Below, piece after piece: positions 1-10,475 of a stretch of 64,000 nt of DNA. Position 1 is the stretch's first letter; every line of letters begins with the position of its first letter. The notes beneath the pieces are model-generated. The model saw only the letters and a list, made by a program, of their open reading frames with translations. It did no database searches and was not told the DNA's origin. The DNA is from Chloranthus sessilifolius (lineage: Eukaryota; Streptophyta; Magnoliopsida; Chloranthales; Chloranthaceae), in NCBI GenBank assembly GCA_021018995.1, contig CM037590.1, positions 38,628,287 to 38,692,286 on the forward strand, given 5' to 3'. Made by a program: the position numbers and the translations under genes.

Positions 1-193
1 TTTGAATGCATGAAAGTGGCAACCGAATCCAAGCCCCATAAGGCAACTTCCCCCTCAGAGCCCATTTAGGACTCTCTTATTTCCTTAGCCCATTTAGGAC
101 TCTCTTGTTTCCTTAGACTTGCTCTATCGGCACGCCTATATCTCAACCCCATATGGCCGTCTCTGGCAGTTCTCTCTCTCTCTCTTAAAGGAG

Positions 194-960
194 ATGGTGG
201 TGGATTCGAGGGGCTACATCATTACCTCTCCATTTCTCGCCAGAGACTGCTTCCATGCTGCATCGAACAGTGATGTGGTCTTAGACGTTCGAGGCGACGG
301 CGACATCCTCATTCGATGCCATTGCAGCGAAAGAGACCGAGGAATCGCAGAGAATCCGTTCGATTTCCTCGGTGCTTCCACCTTCTCTCTTCCCCCGCTG
401 CCACCCATCGATCCCTTCCGCAACCACACGTCCTCCGTTGACGGTTTCTACGAGTGGTTGAAGATCAATATCTGCATCCCTATCTCTCTTTTACACCTCG
501 TGTTATTCGGTCTGTCTATTGGCGGGCTTTATAGGCAATAAAATTGCTCTCGGTTGTTGGAAGGATAGGGAGAATCCGATGCCTAAATGGAGGTCTAGGG
601 TCATGTGGGTTACTCGGATTTGCTCTCGCTGTTTACTCTTTTGTTTTGGATAGCTTTGGATAAAGCGAACAGGGAGGCCTACTTCAAGGGAGATTTCACC
701 AATAGTTGTATCTAATCATGCATCATGTATAGCACCCATTTTCTTTTTCTATGAGCTATTCCAACAATTGTTGCCTCTGAGTCACACGGTGCCACCCCTA
801 TTGTTGGGACAATTATTAGAGCGATGTAGATGATTTATGATTAGCAAATCCTCAACAAATTCAAGGAAGCATGCTGAAAATGAGATAAAGCTACCAGCTT
901 CATCCTCGCTCTCTATTTCGTACAAGAAGAGCAAGTGGAGAGAAATCATGATATAGGAAG
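194..960 (+). pseudogene. LPEAT2-like lysophospholipid acyltransferase pseudogene
   Basis: Seen: the ATG at 194 opens a frame to 541 whose C-terminal part (PFRNHTSSVDGFYEWLK, then a hydrophobic segment) matches the N-terminal region and first membrane segment of plant LPEAT2. A one-base insertion in a T run near 527-530 breaks the frame. The match resumes at about 541 (WKDRENPMPKWRSRVMW), meets a stop after CFG near 650, and continues through the acyltransferase block I region near 710 (NHASC where the family has NHVSY). Further stops and shifts follow, with weak similarity to about 960 (SRKHAENEIK). Family knowledge: LPEAT2 acylates lysophosphatidylethanolamine at the ER and carries C-terminal EF-hands, which are absent here. 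Inference: an uninterrupted run of homology suggests a processed or truncated copy. The family assignment is fairly sure and the 3' limit is not. Confidence 0.72.
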
Positions 961-1440
961 AAACCCAATTACATAGCACACCAACTTCTTCTCTCCGATC
1001 ACCACCCGAGACATCGACACAAGGGTTGGCAACCATCGGAGCACGACTGTAGGTTCCTACTCGGACAATAATACTCACTTGTGTAGCGGATTCGAAGGCA
1101 AGATTTATGTCAAAATAATCAGATCGCTGAAATTGATCTATGTCAATGCGCACCAATCTGAAACCGTTGGCGATCAACGAACGAGGTCGGACGCTAAAGC
1201 TGGATCTATGTATTTCCAACCGATCAAAAGCTCATATGAGGTGAGTGCCCTTCTATACATCCAAATCTACACATTTACACTGTTTATATGTGATGAATAT
1301 ATGGTGAATTTAGGAAAACTGAAATTTCTCAATATTATGTTTTGCGTGAATTCATAAGACGGTTATGGTCAAAAGGTTAACCCCTATGGTCAATCCTATC
1401 GACCGAGAACCAAATGGTACTATATCCTTCCATACGATAT
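961..1440. other. Unassigned stretch after the LPEAT2 pseudogene
   Basis: A 145-codon frame lies here on the minus strand (1219-782). It overlaps the antisense of the pseudogene, shows no motif I recognise, and is most likely a chance frame. No other gene, RNA or clear repeat is visible. Confidence 0.4.
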
Positions 1441-2413
1441 AAAATTTTGCAAGCAAAACAGACACTAAATACTATAAATATGAATTAAGTTTCTACATGT
1501 ATCATGTCTTGCGTGTCACCGTAAGATTGAACGTCTGTGGTCAATATGGGTCTTAAGGACAATATGATATGACAGTATCTCTACTTAAGGAGACACAGAT
1601 TTTTATGCGCGCAATCTCATCGGACTGGATGATAGTTTATGTTATGATATGGAGGTTAGGTGGTTATCTACACATAGACCTCGCGTGATATGCTCGAGCA
1701 ACGGTCTTAACACAACTCATATACGTAAGATAAGTAAGATACGAAGTACGTTGTATAGGCGTGTGGAGTAATAATAAAACTTTCGATATGCCACGTAAGT
1801 TAAATTGATAAGACAAGTAAGAAAAGTGATAAGCATTAGAAACATCATATGCATTGAAACATGTTATGTTGTTTCAGCTTATTTGATGTGAAAAGTTTAT
1901 GGGATTTATCTTTATGTTGATTATATGTATACTTGTAATGAATTCACTTCATTCACAAGGTTGCAATCACGATCACTTGGGTAGATTGTGGTGGATCGAT
2001 TGTCTAATCCACAAACTTTATGTGACTGAGTAAACTCACCCCCTCCCAAAAACTAACAGCTACAAGTGAGGTATGAACTACACTGCAGTAGTAGACTATG
2101 CAGTTTATGAGGGTGGTAACATGAAGGACCTGTTAGACGACATCAAGTATATATTAAATATTTGGAAAGACTTTTTTGTAGTTGATTATACTTTTATTTA
2201 TAGTCATTTAGTATCGTGGACTCTAAATTCAATGTAAACATAATGAAAGAAAATTTTAATGTAGAAGAAATTTTAGTTCACGATTTTTGTAAGATCAGTT
2301 TTATATAAGATCTAGTAAGATATGTATGTCCGCTTATTATCTTAACAAGCATGCGGGGTCATGACACGAGATTCTAAGCCCTTGAGATCGGCTACGATTC
2401 TGGTTCAGTGACA
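1441..2413 (-). repeat. LTR-like dispersed repeat, copy A
   Basis: Read on the minus strand from 2413, the terminus TGTCACTGAACCAGAAT aligns with TGTCACGACCCAGAATCC at 24926. Collinear patches follow: the GGGCTTAGAAT block, the TTGTTAAG block, the AAACTCA block with a C-rich stretch, and the block rich in TCTTACGGTG and GACATG. The TGTCAC start is typical of plant LTRs, but no partner LTR, primer-binding site or coding domain is visible. Its end at 2413 directly abuts the duplicated MLP segment, so its arrival probably removed upstream promoter DNA there. The far limit near 1440 is approximate. Confidence 0.5.
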
Positions 2414-2523
2414 TTGAGCGCCTTAAATAAACAAGGAAGCCCACATACTACATCATGTATACATACCAGCTTTGCTGTAATGCCTCTGTAACGTCTCTCT
2501 CTCTCTCTCTCTCTCTCAAAAGA

Positions 2524-2711
2524 ATGGGTTCCAGCGGTAAGGTTGAAGTTGAAGTAGAGTTAAAATCAGGTGCAAACAAGTTTTGGTAGGCCATTAAAGA
2601 GTCGTCAACTCCGTTCCCAAAGATCTTCACTGAGCAATACAAAAGCATTGAAATACTTGAAGGAGATGGCAAGAGTGTTGGTACTACTAGACTCTTGAAA
2701 TATGGAGAAGG
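2524..2711 (+). pseudogene. MLP-like (Bet v 1 family) exon 1 pseudogene
   Basis: This is a near-identical copy of exon 1 of the intact MLP gene at 29521. The ATG context, reading frame, glycine-rich loop and GTATAT splice donor are kept. Codon 22 is TAG where the intact copy has GAG (Glu), directly after Phe20-Trp21. A few further substitutions change residues (Asp18 to Asn; Tyr-Thr-Leu to Ser-Thr-Pro around residue 28). The TATA-like stretch upstream has also drifted (ATGTATACATA against ATTATATATA). With no exon 2 downstream it cannot encode a Bet v 1 fold. The (CT)n tract at about 2494-2517 belongs to the former leader. Confidence 0.9.
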
Positions 2712-3048
2712 TATATATATATTTTATAATTAGCTCTCTAAATATCCGGTGTTTAAATGCTGCACTCGACCTAGATCATGATCATGTCACCTACACACAA
2801 GTTTGAGTGTCAGTTGAACATGCCCAAGATCGATTCAAAATCATTTAAAAGAAATATTTCAAAATAAATTGTATAATATTTATCTTTTTACCAATCATTT
2901 TTAAACCCTTAAATTAAGGCCATATTTTTTATATTATTTTTTAAAAACCACCTAAGGTGGGGTGAACCCTAAGGGGTTGTGTGCCACATGGCTGTTTGAT
3001 TCTCATGTGCACCCGAAGAAAGGGCTGGATCAGCATATCAGCATAGGG

Positions 3049-3233
3049 CAAGGATTAAAATTTTGGTTTTGGGCGTGACTGACACTGAAAATTTGGATCG
3101 AAATTTCAGCCGAAAATTTGAATCCCATATAAAATATGACCAAAATTTTGGTCCAAATTATCGTTTCGGTGAGGACCAAAATCGCTAATTTGGACCGAAA
3201 TTTTGGTCATTTCGGCCGAAATTTTGATCCTGG
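3049..3233. mobile_element. Small hAT-like element, CCGAAATTT family, copy 1
   Basis: The ends are CAAGGATTAAAATTTTGG and, inverted, CCAGGATCAAAATTTCGG. It is flanked by the 8-bp direct repeat GCATAGGG (3041-3048 and 3234-3241). The paralogous segment has a single GCATAGGG at 30036-30043, which is an empty site. The interior is little more than reiterated AAATTT with CCGAAA variants in both orientations. An 8-bp target duplication is a hAT hallmark. It has no coding capacity. Confidence 0.85.
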
Positions 3234-3830
3234 GCATAGGGTCTTTCGGGAACGCACCTTAAAAAAAAATTTTATAAAAACCCTCTGTATTAGATTATAG
3301 AATTTCACAAAAACTGTGATATATATTATCAGAGGTTGAATTAATGGGACCTATGGACCTGTGTGGACAGCTTTTCTGGAAAATTACTTCCCGAAAATAA
3401 CAAATTAAAAAAATGGTTAATGGAATATGACCCCAACTTAAAGATTGGGCAATTATGTGCAATGATGTCTCATTTATAGAATATGTGGCACAACCTTTAC
3501 TCAGTCCAAAGCATCATAGTGGTAGCTCATATTGAGAGATACCTGATGCCTACATATCTCAGTAATTGAAGGATGGAACCATCTAATCTAGGAACTCTAA
3601 GATGGATGATTTTAAATCTTTCGCAACCGTTGATATTAAAGTGTGCTGATTGGACAGTTCAAATCCTTTGAATAGTAAGGTTTCTTATTGAGATATATGC
3701 TACTGATGAGTTGTTAGGACAGCTCGGATTAATCAAATGATATATGTCACATGGCCCATGAGTAAGCAGTCATTGCCCTATGCCCTTAAGAGTAGTTAAG
3801 AGCAAATACCTTTCATGTATTTGTGAAAAT

Positions 3831-4470
3831 AGTTGTAATTGTTTGAGTGTGATCATTGATCGGATCGATTAGGACTTTCGATTGCAAGTAATTGACAAGC
3901 ACAATCGCCCTTAAAAAGGTGCTTCGAAAGTTATAAATAGAGACTAAACGAGAGATTCTAATTTACTTACTATTCCGAATCTTACATCTGAGTTTTTAGA
4001 ATTCGTGCGTCAATTAGAGCATTTTATGTTTTCGTTTCGTTGGGTCGCACACTATAGTTCAACGTAGTGTGTGACGGATCGGTGATTAACTGAGGCTTTA
4101 TTGTATCTTAGAGGTAAATTTGTCATTATCTTATTACATATAGGGGCAAATATTATCTTAAGGACAGTGATCTAATCTTACCTTAAAGTCACTTTTATTT
4201 ATTTTTTTTTTATCACTTATTTGTACAACCTGCCAAAAGAGATAAGAGTTAAATTCTTACTAATAGTGTGAAATTCTAGTCGACATTATACACCTACAAT
4301 AAATAAAAAATTTTAGTAAAAGAGGGATGATGATATGTTACTTTAATTAGATGGTTAAATGTAGCCTTTCATTTGGCCTAGCAAATGTCAAGATGTAATA
4401 ATGGGTAGGAGAGAGGCAATAAATAAGGTCTACCGTATGACATGCTCCTCCCCCACCCTCCCCCACCTGA
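3831..4470. other. Non-genic DNA between the MLP half-copy and the foldback element
   Basis: AT-rich sequence with no reading frame or motif that I can support. The TATAAATAGAGAC stretch near 3932 resembles a TATA box, but no gene follows it. Confidence 0.4.
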
Positions 4471-4479
4471 TAATTTAAG

Positions 4480-4765
4480 GGGAAATTTACCTGTCCGACT
4501 CTGTCAGATGTATCTTTTACTGTAGAGATCTTATAGTTTCACCTTTATCCAAATCGACCAATTGGAAGTCTAGCCGACCATAAGAATAGCAAAAGTCAAA
4601 ATTATCCCCTTTCTTTAATGCACAAAAACATTATCTTCTTCCTCATTTTAATCTGCTACAGTTTCTAAAAATCAGAGGTGACGATGCCTTCTCCTCAATC
4701 CAATCTATTTCGATCTGTTATTTGGATCGATCCAGATACACTTTTGTAAGGCGATATCACCTCTT

Positions 4766-4797
<32 letters not shown>

Positions 4798-5544
4798 CAG
4801 TCGATGCCGACTCTTAAAATAGTCGATGGCGACTCTTAACACAGTCGGTGCCGACTGTTTTAACAGTCGACATCGACTGTTTACACAATCGATGACGACT
4901 GTATAAACAATCGCCATCGATTGTGTAAACAATCGATGTCGATTGAAAAAAAAAAAAAAAATTTATACAGTCGAGGGCGACTGAGTATACAGTCGCCATC
5001 GATTGTGTAAACAGTCAATGCCGACTGTAAAAAAAAAAAAAAATTATACAGTCAATGGCGACTGTGTTTTTTTTTTTTTTTTTTTTTTTACAATCGGCAT
5101 CAACTGTTTATACAATCGATGGCGACTGTGTATACAGTCGCCATCGAATGTATAAATTTTTTTTTTATATATACAGTCGGCATCGATTGTGTAACGATGA
5201 TGTCATTATAAACACCGACCGTGTTAAGAGCTCGGACATCGTTAAATTTTTTTTTTTAAGAGGCGATATCGCCTTATAAAGGTGTATCTGGGTCGATCCA
5301 AATAGCAGATCAGAATAGATTGGATTGAGGAGAAGGAGTCGTCACCTCTGATTTTTAGAAACTGTAGCAGATTAAAATGAGGAAGAAGATGATGTTTTTG
5401 TGCCTTAAAGAAAGGGGGTAGTTTGGACTTTTTGCTTTTCTTAGGGTCGGCTAGGCTTCCAGCTGGTCAATTTGGGTAAAGGTGAAACTATAGGGTCTCT
5501 GCAATAAAAGGAACATCTGACAGGGTCGGTCAGGTAAATTTCCC
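4480..5544. mobile_element. Mutator-type foldback element with CAGTCG palindrome array, copy 1
   Basis: Inverted arms of about 290 bp (4480 to about 4770 and about 5255-5544) begin GGGAAATTTACCTG on both strands. The flanks carry a perfect 9-bp direct repeat TAATTTAAG (4471-4479 and 5545-5553). The arms include mirrored blocks such as TCAATCCAATCTATT and GGCGATATC. A 9-bp duplication with long inverted ends fits Mutator-like elements. The core (about 4795-5240) is an array of short imperfect palindromes of the form CAGTCG-atgg-CGACTG, separated by A or T runs and short AT linkers. No transposase frame exists, so it is non-autonomous. Confidence 0.88.
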
Positions 5545-5607
5545 TAATTTAAGATAATACAATAGTCTGTCTTTATCACCAATACTATTGAGCTCGTTTG
5601 TAGTGAC

Positions 5608-5776
5608 CAAGGATAAAAAAATTGGGTTTCGTTCCGATTTCGGTCATGACCGAAACCAAAATTATCTCCCCAATACATTTGAAATCCGAAAATTTGGATT
5701 TCAGTTTCGATTTCGAGCATGTCCGAAAAAAAAATCGACTGAAATTTTGAAATTTTGGCCGAAATTTTGATCCATA
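5608..5776. mobile_element. Small hAT-like element, CCGAAATTT family, copy 2
   Basis: It starts CAAGGATAAAAA and ends AAATTTTGATCCATA. A perfect 8-bp direct repeat GTAGTGAC flanks it (5600-5607 and 5777-5784). The interior again consists of AATTT, CCGAAA and TTTCGG permutations. Chance frames on both strands here are artefacts of that repetition. Confidence 0.83.
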
Positions 5777-5784
5777 GTAGTGAC

Positions 5785-6941
5785 TAACCATATAATTATC
5801 GCATTTTCGGAAATTGGAAAGGACAATTAAATCACTTTAAACTTTTCAATGACAAACTTCTAATTACATGAGTGAGAGAGAGCATTATTATTTATTATTT
5901 TTTTTGAGGATGTCATAGAATATAAACAGCCTAAATGTGGTTCATGTGCAAACTTGTACGGAAAAATATACCAATTGATTTATTGCTCAACCGATATTTA
6001 GTAGACTTTAAGTGCACAATATGCGCCATCCACATAAATCTATCTTCATTATCAATCAGAGATTTATAATGGACTACAATTGAACTAAATAATGAGTGAA
6101 ATATAAAATACAGCTATATTCCATTAATCAATCAGTTTTTATTTCCTGTACAATCTTCTCAAAATCTTCTCCCATTCAACCCCATTTTCATCACAAATCC
6201 TCCAAACAAGCACCACCCAAGTGTCCATATGTGGTGCAACACCATTCCCCAAGCATTTGACAAGCGTCATCCATGTTATCTAAGTGCAAAAACATGTGAC
6301 CACACCATGAAAACTAGAAAAATTGTGGCACAAATCCCTTTGATGTCTTCTCATCATATAATTGTTTGCCTCCTCCGTATGATAAAGCGTCAAAGAAAAC
6401 AATTATGAAGATTAAAAATGTAGCTCTCACCCTCTCTACAATGTTGAAGATTAAAAGTGTGGATGTCTCTCTCTTATAAAAGGACCACTTTCTTAGTTGA
6501 AATATGATTGAAAATAGAGTATTGGGTTTAGAAGGGTACTTTATTTTCGACCTAAGCATTTTCCTTCTCAACCTGGATTTCACGTGTTTAAACAATGGAA
6601 TGTTTTGATTCAAATGATAGTCTTTTCTCATCACAATATTCAATACAATATATCATGAGATCATGGTCATAACATTGAAAGGTTGGATTGTGATTCCATG
6701 TCATTCTGAAAAGTGATTTGAGAATCATGTTTGATGTATACTCATGATTATGTTCATTTCTTGAATTTTGTGCCATGTGGAATAAAAAATTTGGATGTCT
6801 GAAGGTAGGCCCAAAATCTCAAGATCGATTGTGTCAGAGATTGAGACGAAAAACGATCTTCATTGACTGATTCAAAGCAGTCAATAGTTTGAGAAGGAGG
6901 AATACGGGTTAAAAATTATACAAGAAGGTAAGATGTAGGTA
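5785..6941. other. Non-genic stretch with a fragment of an inverted-repeat element
   Basis: Nothing coding is supported. A block near 6835-6895 (AGACGAAAAACGATCTTCAT, then TTCAAAGCAGTCAAT) resembles the arms of the elements at 10977 and 52487, so it is probably a relic of that family. The minus-strand frames at 6314-6776 lack recognisable features. Confidence 0.4.
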
Positions 6942-6951
6942 TCACTCGAGT

Positions 6952-7152
6952 GGGCAATGGTCAGGTCTTACCAAGTAGAATCGGATTTCCAGTCCTACCT
7001 CATTTGTTGCCCTTGGAAATAGGAGAATCTTGACTTTTTTGGTTTTCACTTGTTATAGTATGACGCGCAATCAAAATTCTTCTATTTCCAAGAGTAGCAG
7101 ATGAGGTAGGACTAAAAATCCGATTCTACTTGGTAGGACCTGACCATTGCCC
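6952..7152. mobile_element. Palindromic MITE with 10-bp target repeats
   Basis: The ends GGGCAATGGTCAGGT and ACCTGACCATTGCCC are the start of arms of about 80 bp (CCAAGTAGAATCGGAT and mirror; TTGGAAATAGGAGAAT and mirror) around a short loop near 7020-7070. Flanking direct repeats TCACTCGAGT lie at 6942-6951 and 7153-7162. Length, foldback shape and 9-10 bp duplication fit a Mutator-like MITE. Confidence 0.88.
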
Positions 7153-7405
7153 TCACTCGAGTCATCGGAGAAAGACGTTATATAGATAATTGATATTAAG
7201 TGTTAGGCCTTGCACACCGACTAGTGGTACATGAGCTATCTATATTCTACATGGCACAATGGTCATCAATCACAGATATTCAAGGAATTTTCCATCACCT
7301 TGATGGAACCAAAATTTTCTTCGAAGGGAAAAAAATAGCCCAAGAGCTCAAAATTGTACCTTTATTTTTAGATTTTAGTTTCTTAAATAGATGCACGTTT
7401 TGTAA

Positions 7406-8591
7406 GCTTGGTTCGACAGTTTCTGAGCTTTTCTCAGGAAAGCTCAGAAAATCACTACCTTAGTTTCTGCCCAGAAACTAGCTTTCTAAGGAAAGTCACT
7501 TTCCTTGGGCACGTTCTTGAGTTACTCAGAAAGTCATTTTCCTCCCATTTCTGACATTTTCTTGTGTTCTACACTTTCTGAAGAAAATATTATAAAGTGC
7601 ATTGTGTTTTTCTGCACACTATAGCTGCACGTTTTTATGTCGTTCATCTAAGCGGTTATATTGATTGGATGATCGTCAAAATTTATAGACATCCAATCGG
7701 TAATGTGTTGAAGATTTTTGTCGGACAAATGATGAGAAAACCACTTCAAACGTGGGTTCTTTTATGCGATTGTTACTACGTTATGTGTATGTTAGAAATA
7801 TAGGAATAAGTAATGTCGATATAAGGCTACCTTCATTATATATTAGCAAACGAGTTCGGAGTAAACAAGTAGCATATTCGATTATGTTATTATATACAAA
7901 ATTATGGCATAATATAAACCATCATAATTTTAAAGTGTTTTATAAAAATTCAAACTAATATAAGAGAGGAGAAGAGGCATCGTCGTCGTCGCCATCAAAT
8001 GAGTGGGTGGAAGTCGCAGTACGCTCGGGGGACCCGATCGCAAAGGTGTCCACAAGTTGTGAGCTCCACAGATGTCTACAAAAGAGTCCATGGGTGCCCA
8101 TAGGGGAATAAAGACAACTACAACTGCAGGGAGGTGCCAGTGAAGAGTCTCTTCATCTGACATTATTTGAAAAATCTCCCACCGACTTTAAGGTGAGTGT
8201 AATGGGGAGTTACCAATGACACTTCTAAATGTCATTGGTTGGTGCATGAAGTAAATGCCAGCTTTACTCATTTAAACTGCCAACCCCTACATTTAAAAGT
8301 TGTGTTTAAATGACAGTTAATTGGAACGTTGACTGGAGCTCTTTTCAGATAAAGAAAGGATTCAAAGAGACTCCTTATGAGTACTATAGTAGCCCAAGCT
8401 CAGAAACTAAGCTTTCCTGAGCAAAGTCCTTCGAAAACAAAACATCCCTTTCTCAAGAAAGTGCAATGACAACCTGCAACCCAATAAAAACTCCTGAACG
8501 CAAGGAAAAACCTCATAAAGTGTCAAGAAATGACATTTTCTACAAAAAAAAGTCTCTAAAATTGACACTTTCTTGGCTTTCGAATGAGGCC
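7406..8591 (+). mobile_element. PIF/Harbinger-like element 1
   Basis: This is the first of three related elements. It opens with a GTTCGACAGTTTCTGAGCTT block and closes with TTTCGAATGAGGCC. It is flanked by 3-bp TAA (7403-7405) and ATA (8592-8594), matching the TWA preference of PIF/Harbinger elements. It is longer than copies 2 and 3 because of about 340 extra bases around 7800-8150, including a GTCGTCGTCGCC stretch. Short frames (7597-7803, 7930-8163) show no transposase motif. Confidence 0.7.
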
Positions 8592-8594
8592 ATA

Positions 8595-9438
8595 GGGCTC
8601 GTTTGACAGTTTCTGAGCTTTCCCCGAGAAAGCTCAAAAAATCACTACTTCAATTTCTATACAGAAACTAGCTTTCTGAGGAAAGTGACTTTCTTTGGGA
8701 ACGTTCTTGAGTTACTCAGAAACTCATTTTTGACTTTTTCTTGTGTTCTATACTTTCTCAAGAAAATGTTAGAAAGTGCATTGTGTTTTTTCGCACACTA
8801 TAGCCGCACGTATTTATGAGTCTCAACTAAGTGATTTTATTGATCGGATGATCGTCAAAATTTATAGACATCCAATCAACAATGTGTTATATACTTCTAT
8901 CGGACAGATTATAAGAAAATCACTTCAAATGTGGGCTCTTTTATGTGATTGTTACTACATTTTGTGTATGTTAGAAACGAGTTCAGAGTAATATAAACCA
9001 TCATTGTTTGAGAAGTCTCCTACCGACTTCAAGGTGGCTGCAATGGGGAATTACCAATGGCACTTCTAAATGCCATTGGTGGGTGCATGAAGCAAATGTC
9101 ATATTTACTCATCATTTAAATCGTCAACCCCTATATTTAAAAGTTGTGTTTAAGTGACAGTTAACTGTACATTTAACTAGCAGTAATTGAGACATTGGCT
9201 GGAGAAGAATAGATTCAATGAGACTTCTTACGTGTACTATAGTAGTCCAAGCTCATAAATTGAGCTTTCCTGAGCAAAATCCTCCGTCAACAAAACGTCC
9301 CTTTCTCAGAAAAATGCAACGAAAATTTGCAACCCAATAAAATCTCTCGAACGCAAGAAACTTCAGAAAGTGCCAGAAAATGACATTTTCTATAGAGAAA
9401 CTCAAAAATTGGCACTTTCTTGGCTCTCGAATGAGGCC
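8595..9438 (+). mobile_element. PIF/Harbinger-like element 2
   Basis: It starts GGGCTCGTTTGACAG and ends GGCTCTCGAATGAGGCC. ATA lies on the left, shared with element 1, and TTA on the right (9439-9441). The interior aligns with element 1 without its extra block, for example GCATTGTGTTTTT, then GCACACTATAGC, then ATGATCGTCAAAATTTATAG. It stands head-to-tail with element 1, separated by only three bases, and head-to-head with element 3. No intact coding region. Confidence 0.78.
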
Positions 9439-9620
9439 TTAGGAAGTTTGGAGGTTATAATAAAGACTTCGATACCCCTCAAAACCTCAAAAATAGGTAA
9501 AAGACCAACAATCACTTGTAAAATGTATATATTTTTCATAAAAAGAAAATTTTGATGAGTGATATGCAATAAAGCGCGGTGCATGGATCAATCTCCCTCC
9601 ATCAAATAGGTCAAATCTAA

Positions 9621-10472
9621 GGCCTCATTCGAGAGCAAAGAAAGTGCCTGTTTTCGAGTCTTTTTTGCAGAAAATGTTATTTCCGAGTACTTTATGAGGT
9701 TTTCCTGCGTTCGGGAGTTTTTATTGGGTTGTGTGTTTTCATTGCATTTTTCTGAGAAATTGACGTTTTGTTTTCGAAGGATTTTGCTCAGGAAAGCTCA
9801 GTTTCTGAGCTTGGACTACTATAGTACACATAAGGTGTCTCACTGAATCTTTTTTTCTCTAGCCAACGTCCCAATTAATTATCAGTTAAATGTACAATTA
9901 TCTGTCATTTAAACACAACTTTTAAATGTAAGGTTGACGGTTTAAATGATGAGTAAATCTGACATTTACTTCATGCATCCACCAATGACATTTAGAAGTG
10001 TTATTGGTAATTTTCCATTGCAGTTAAAGTTGGTGGGAGACTTTTCAAACAATAATGGTTTATATTACTCCAAACTCGTTTCTAACATACACATAATATA
10101 GTAACAATCGCATAAAAAAACTTACGTTTGAAGTGGTTTTCTCAAAATATGCCCGACAGAAGTCTTCAACACATTGTCAATTGGATGCCTATAAATTTTG
10201 ATGATCATCCGATTAATATAATCGCTTAGATGAAGCTCATAAATATGTGCGACTATAGTGTGCGGAAGAATACAATACACTTTCTGACATTTTCTTGAGA
10301 AAGTGTAGAATATAAGAAAAGATCATAAATGAGAGGAAAATGAGTTTCTAAGTAACTCAAGAACGTTCCCAAGGAAAGTCACGTTCCTCATAAAACTAGT
10401 TTCTGAGGAAATTTTGAGGTAGTAATTTTCTTAGCTTTCTCGAAGAAAGCTCAGAAATTGCCGAACAAGCCC
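9621..10472 (-). mobile_element. PIF/Harbinger-like element 3, inverted copy
   Basis: This is the reverse complement of element 2. It begins GGCCTCATTCGAGAGC and ends GCCGAACAAGCCC, flanked by perfect TAA (9618-9620 and 10473-10475). Internal landmarks such as CTATAGTGTGCGGAAG and GATCATCCGATTAATAT mirror those of element 2. Together with element 2 it makes two arms of about 850 bp around a spacer of 182 bp. Confidence 0.82.
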
Positions 10473-10475
10473 TAA

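Larger units (their letters stand above)
2414..3830 (+). repeat. Duplicated segment of the MLP gene, copy A
   Basis: This stretch repeats 29414 to about 31970: promoter-proximal DNA, exon 1, and the first part of intron 1 (the CACATGGCCCATGAG block at 3752 and 31896). Copy A has a 185-bp insert (3049-3233) that copy B lacks. Copy A lacks the 912-bp hAT-like insert and the (AT)n-bracketed insert of copy B. Similarity fades after about 3830, and no copy of exon 2 follows. Confidence 0.85.

Noticed and set aside
782-1219. 145-codon minus-strand frame
   Set aside because: Partly antisense to the LPEAT2 pseudogene and without any recognisable motif; too weak to call a gene.
4705-5279. CRISPR-like look of the regularly spaced CAGTCG units
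   Set aside because: Spacers are A/T runs and linkers of the same motif, the units are imperfect palindromes in both orientations, and the whole lies inside a transposon with target duplications in a plant genome.
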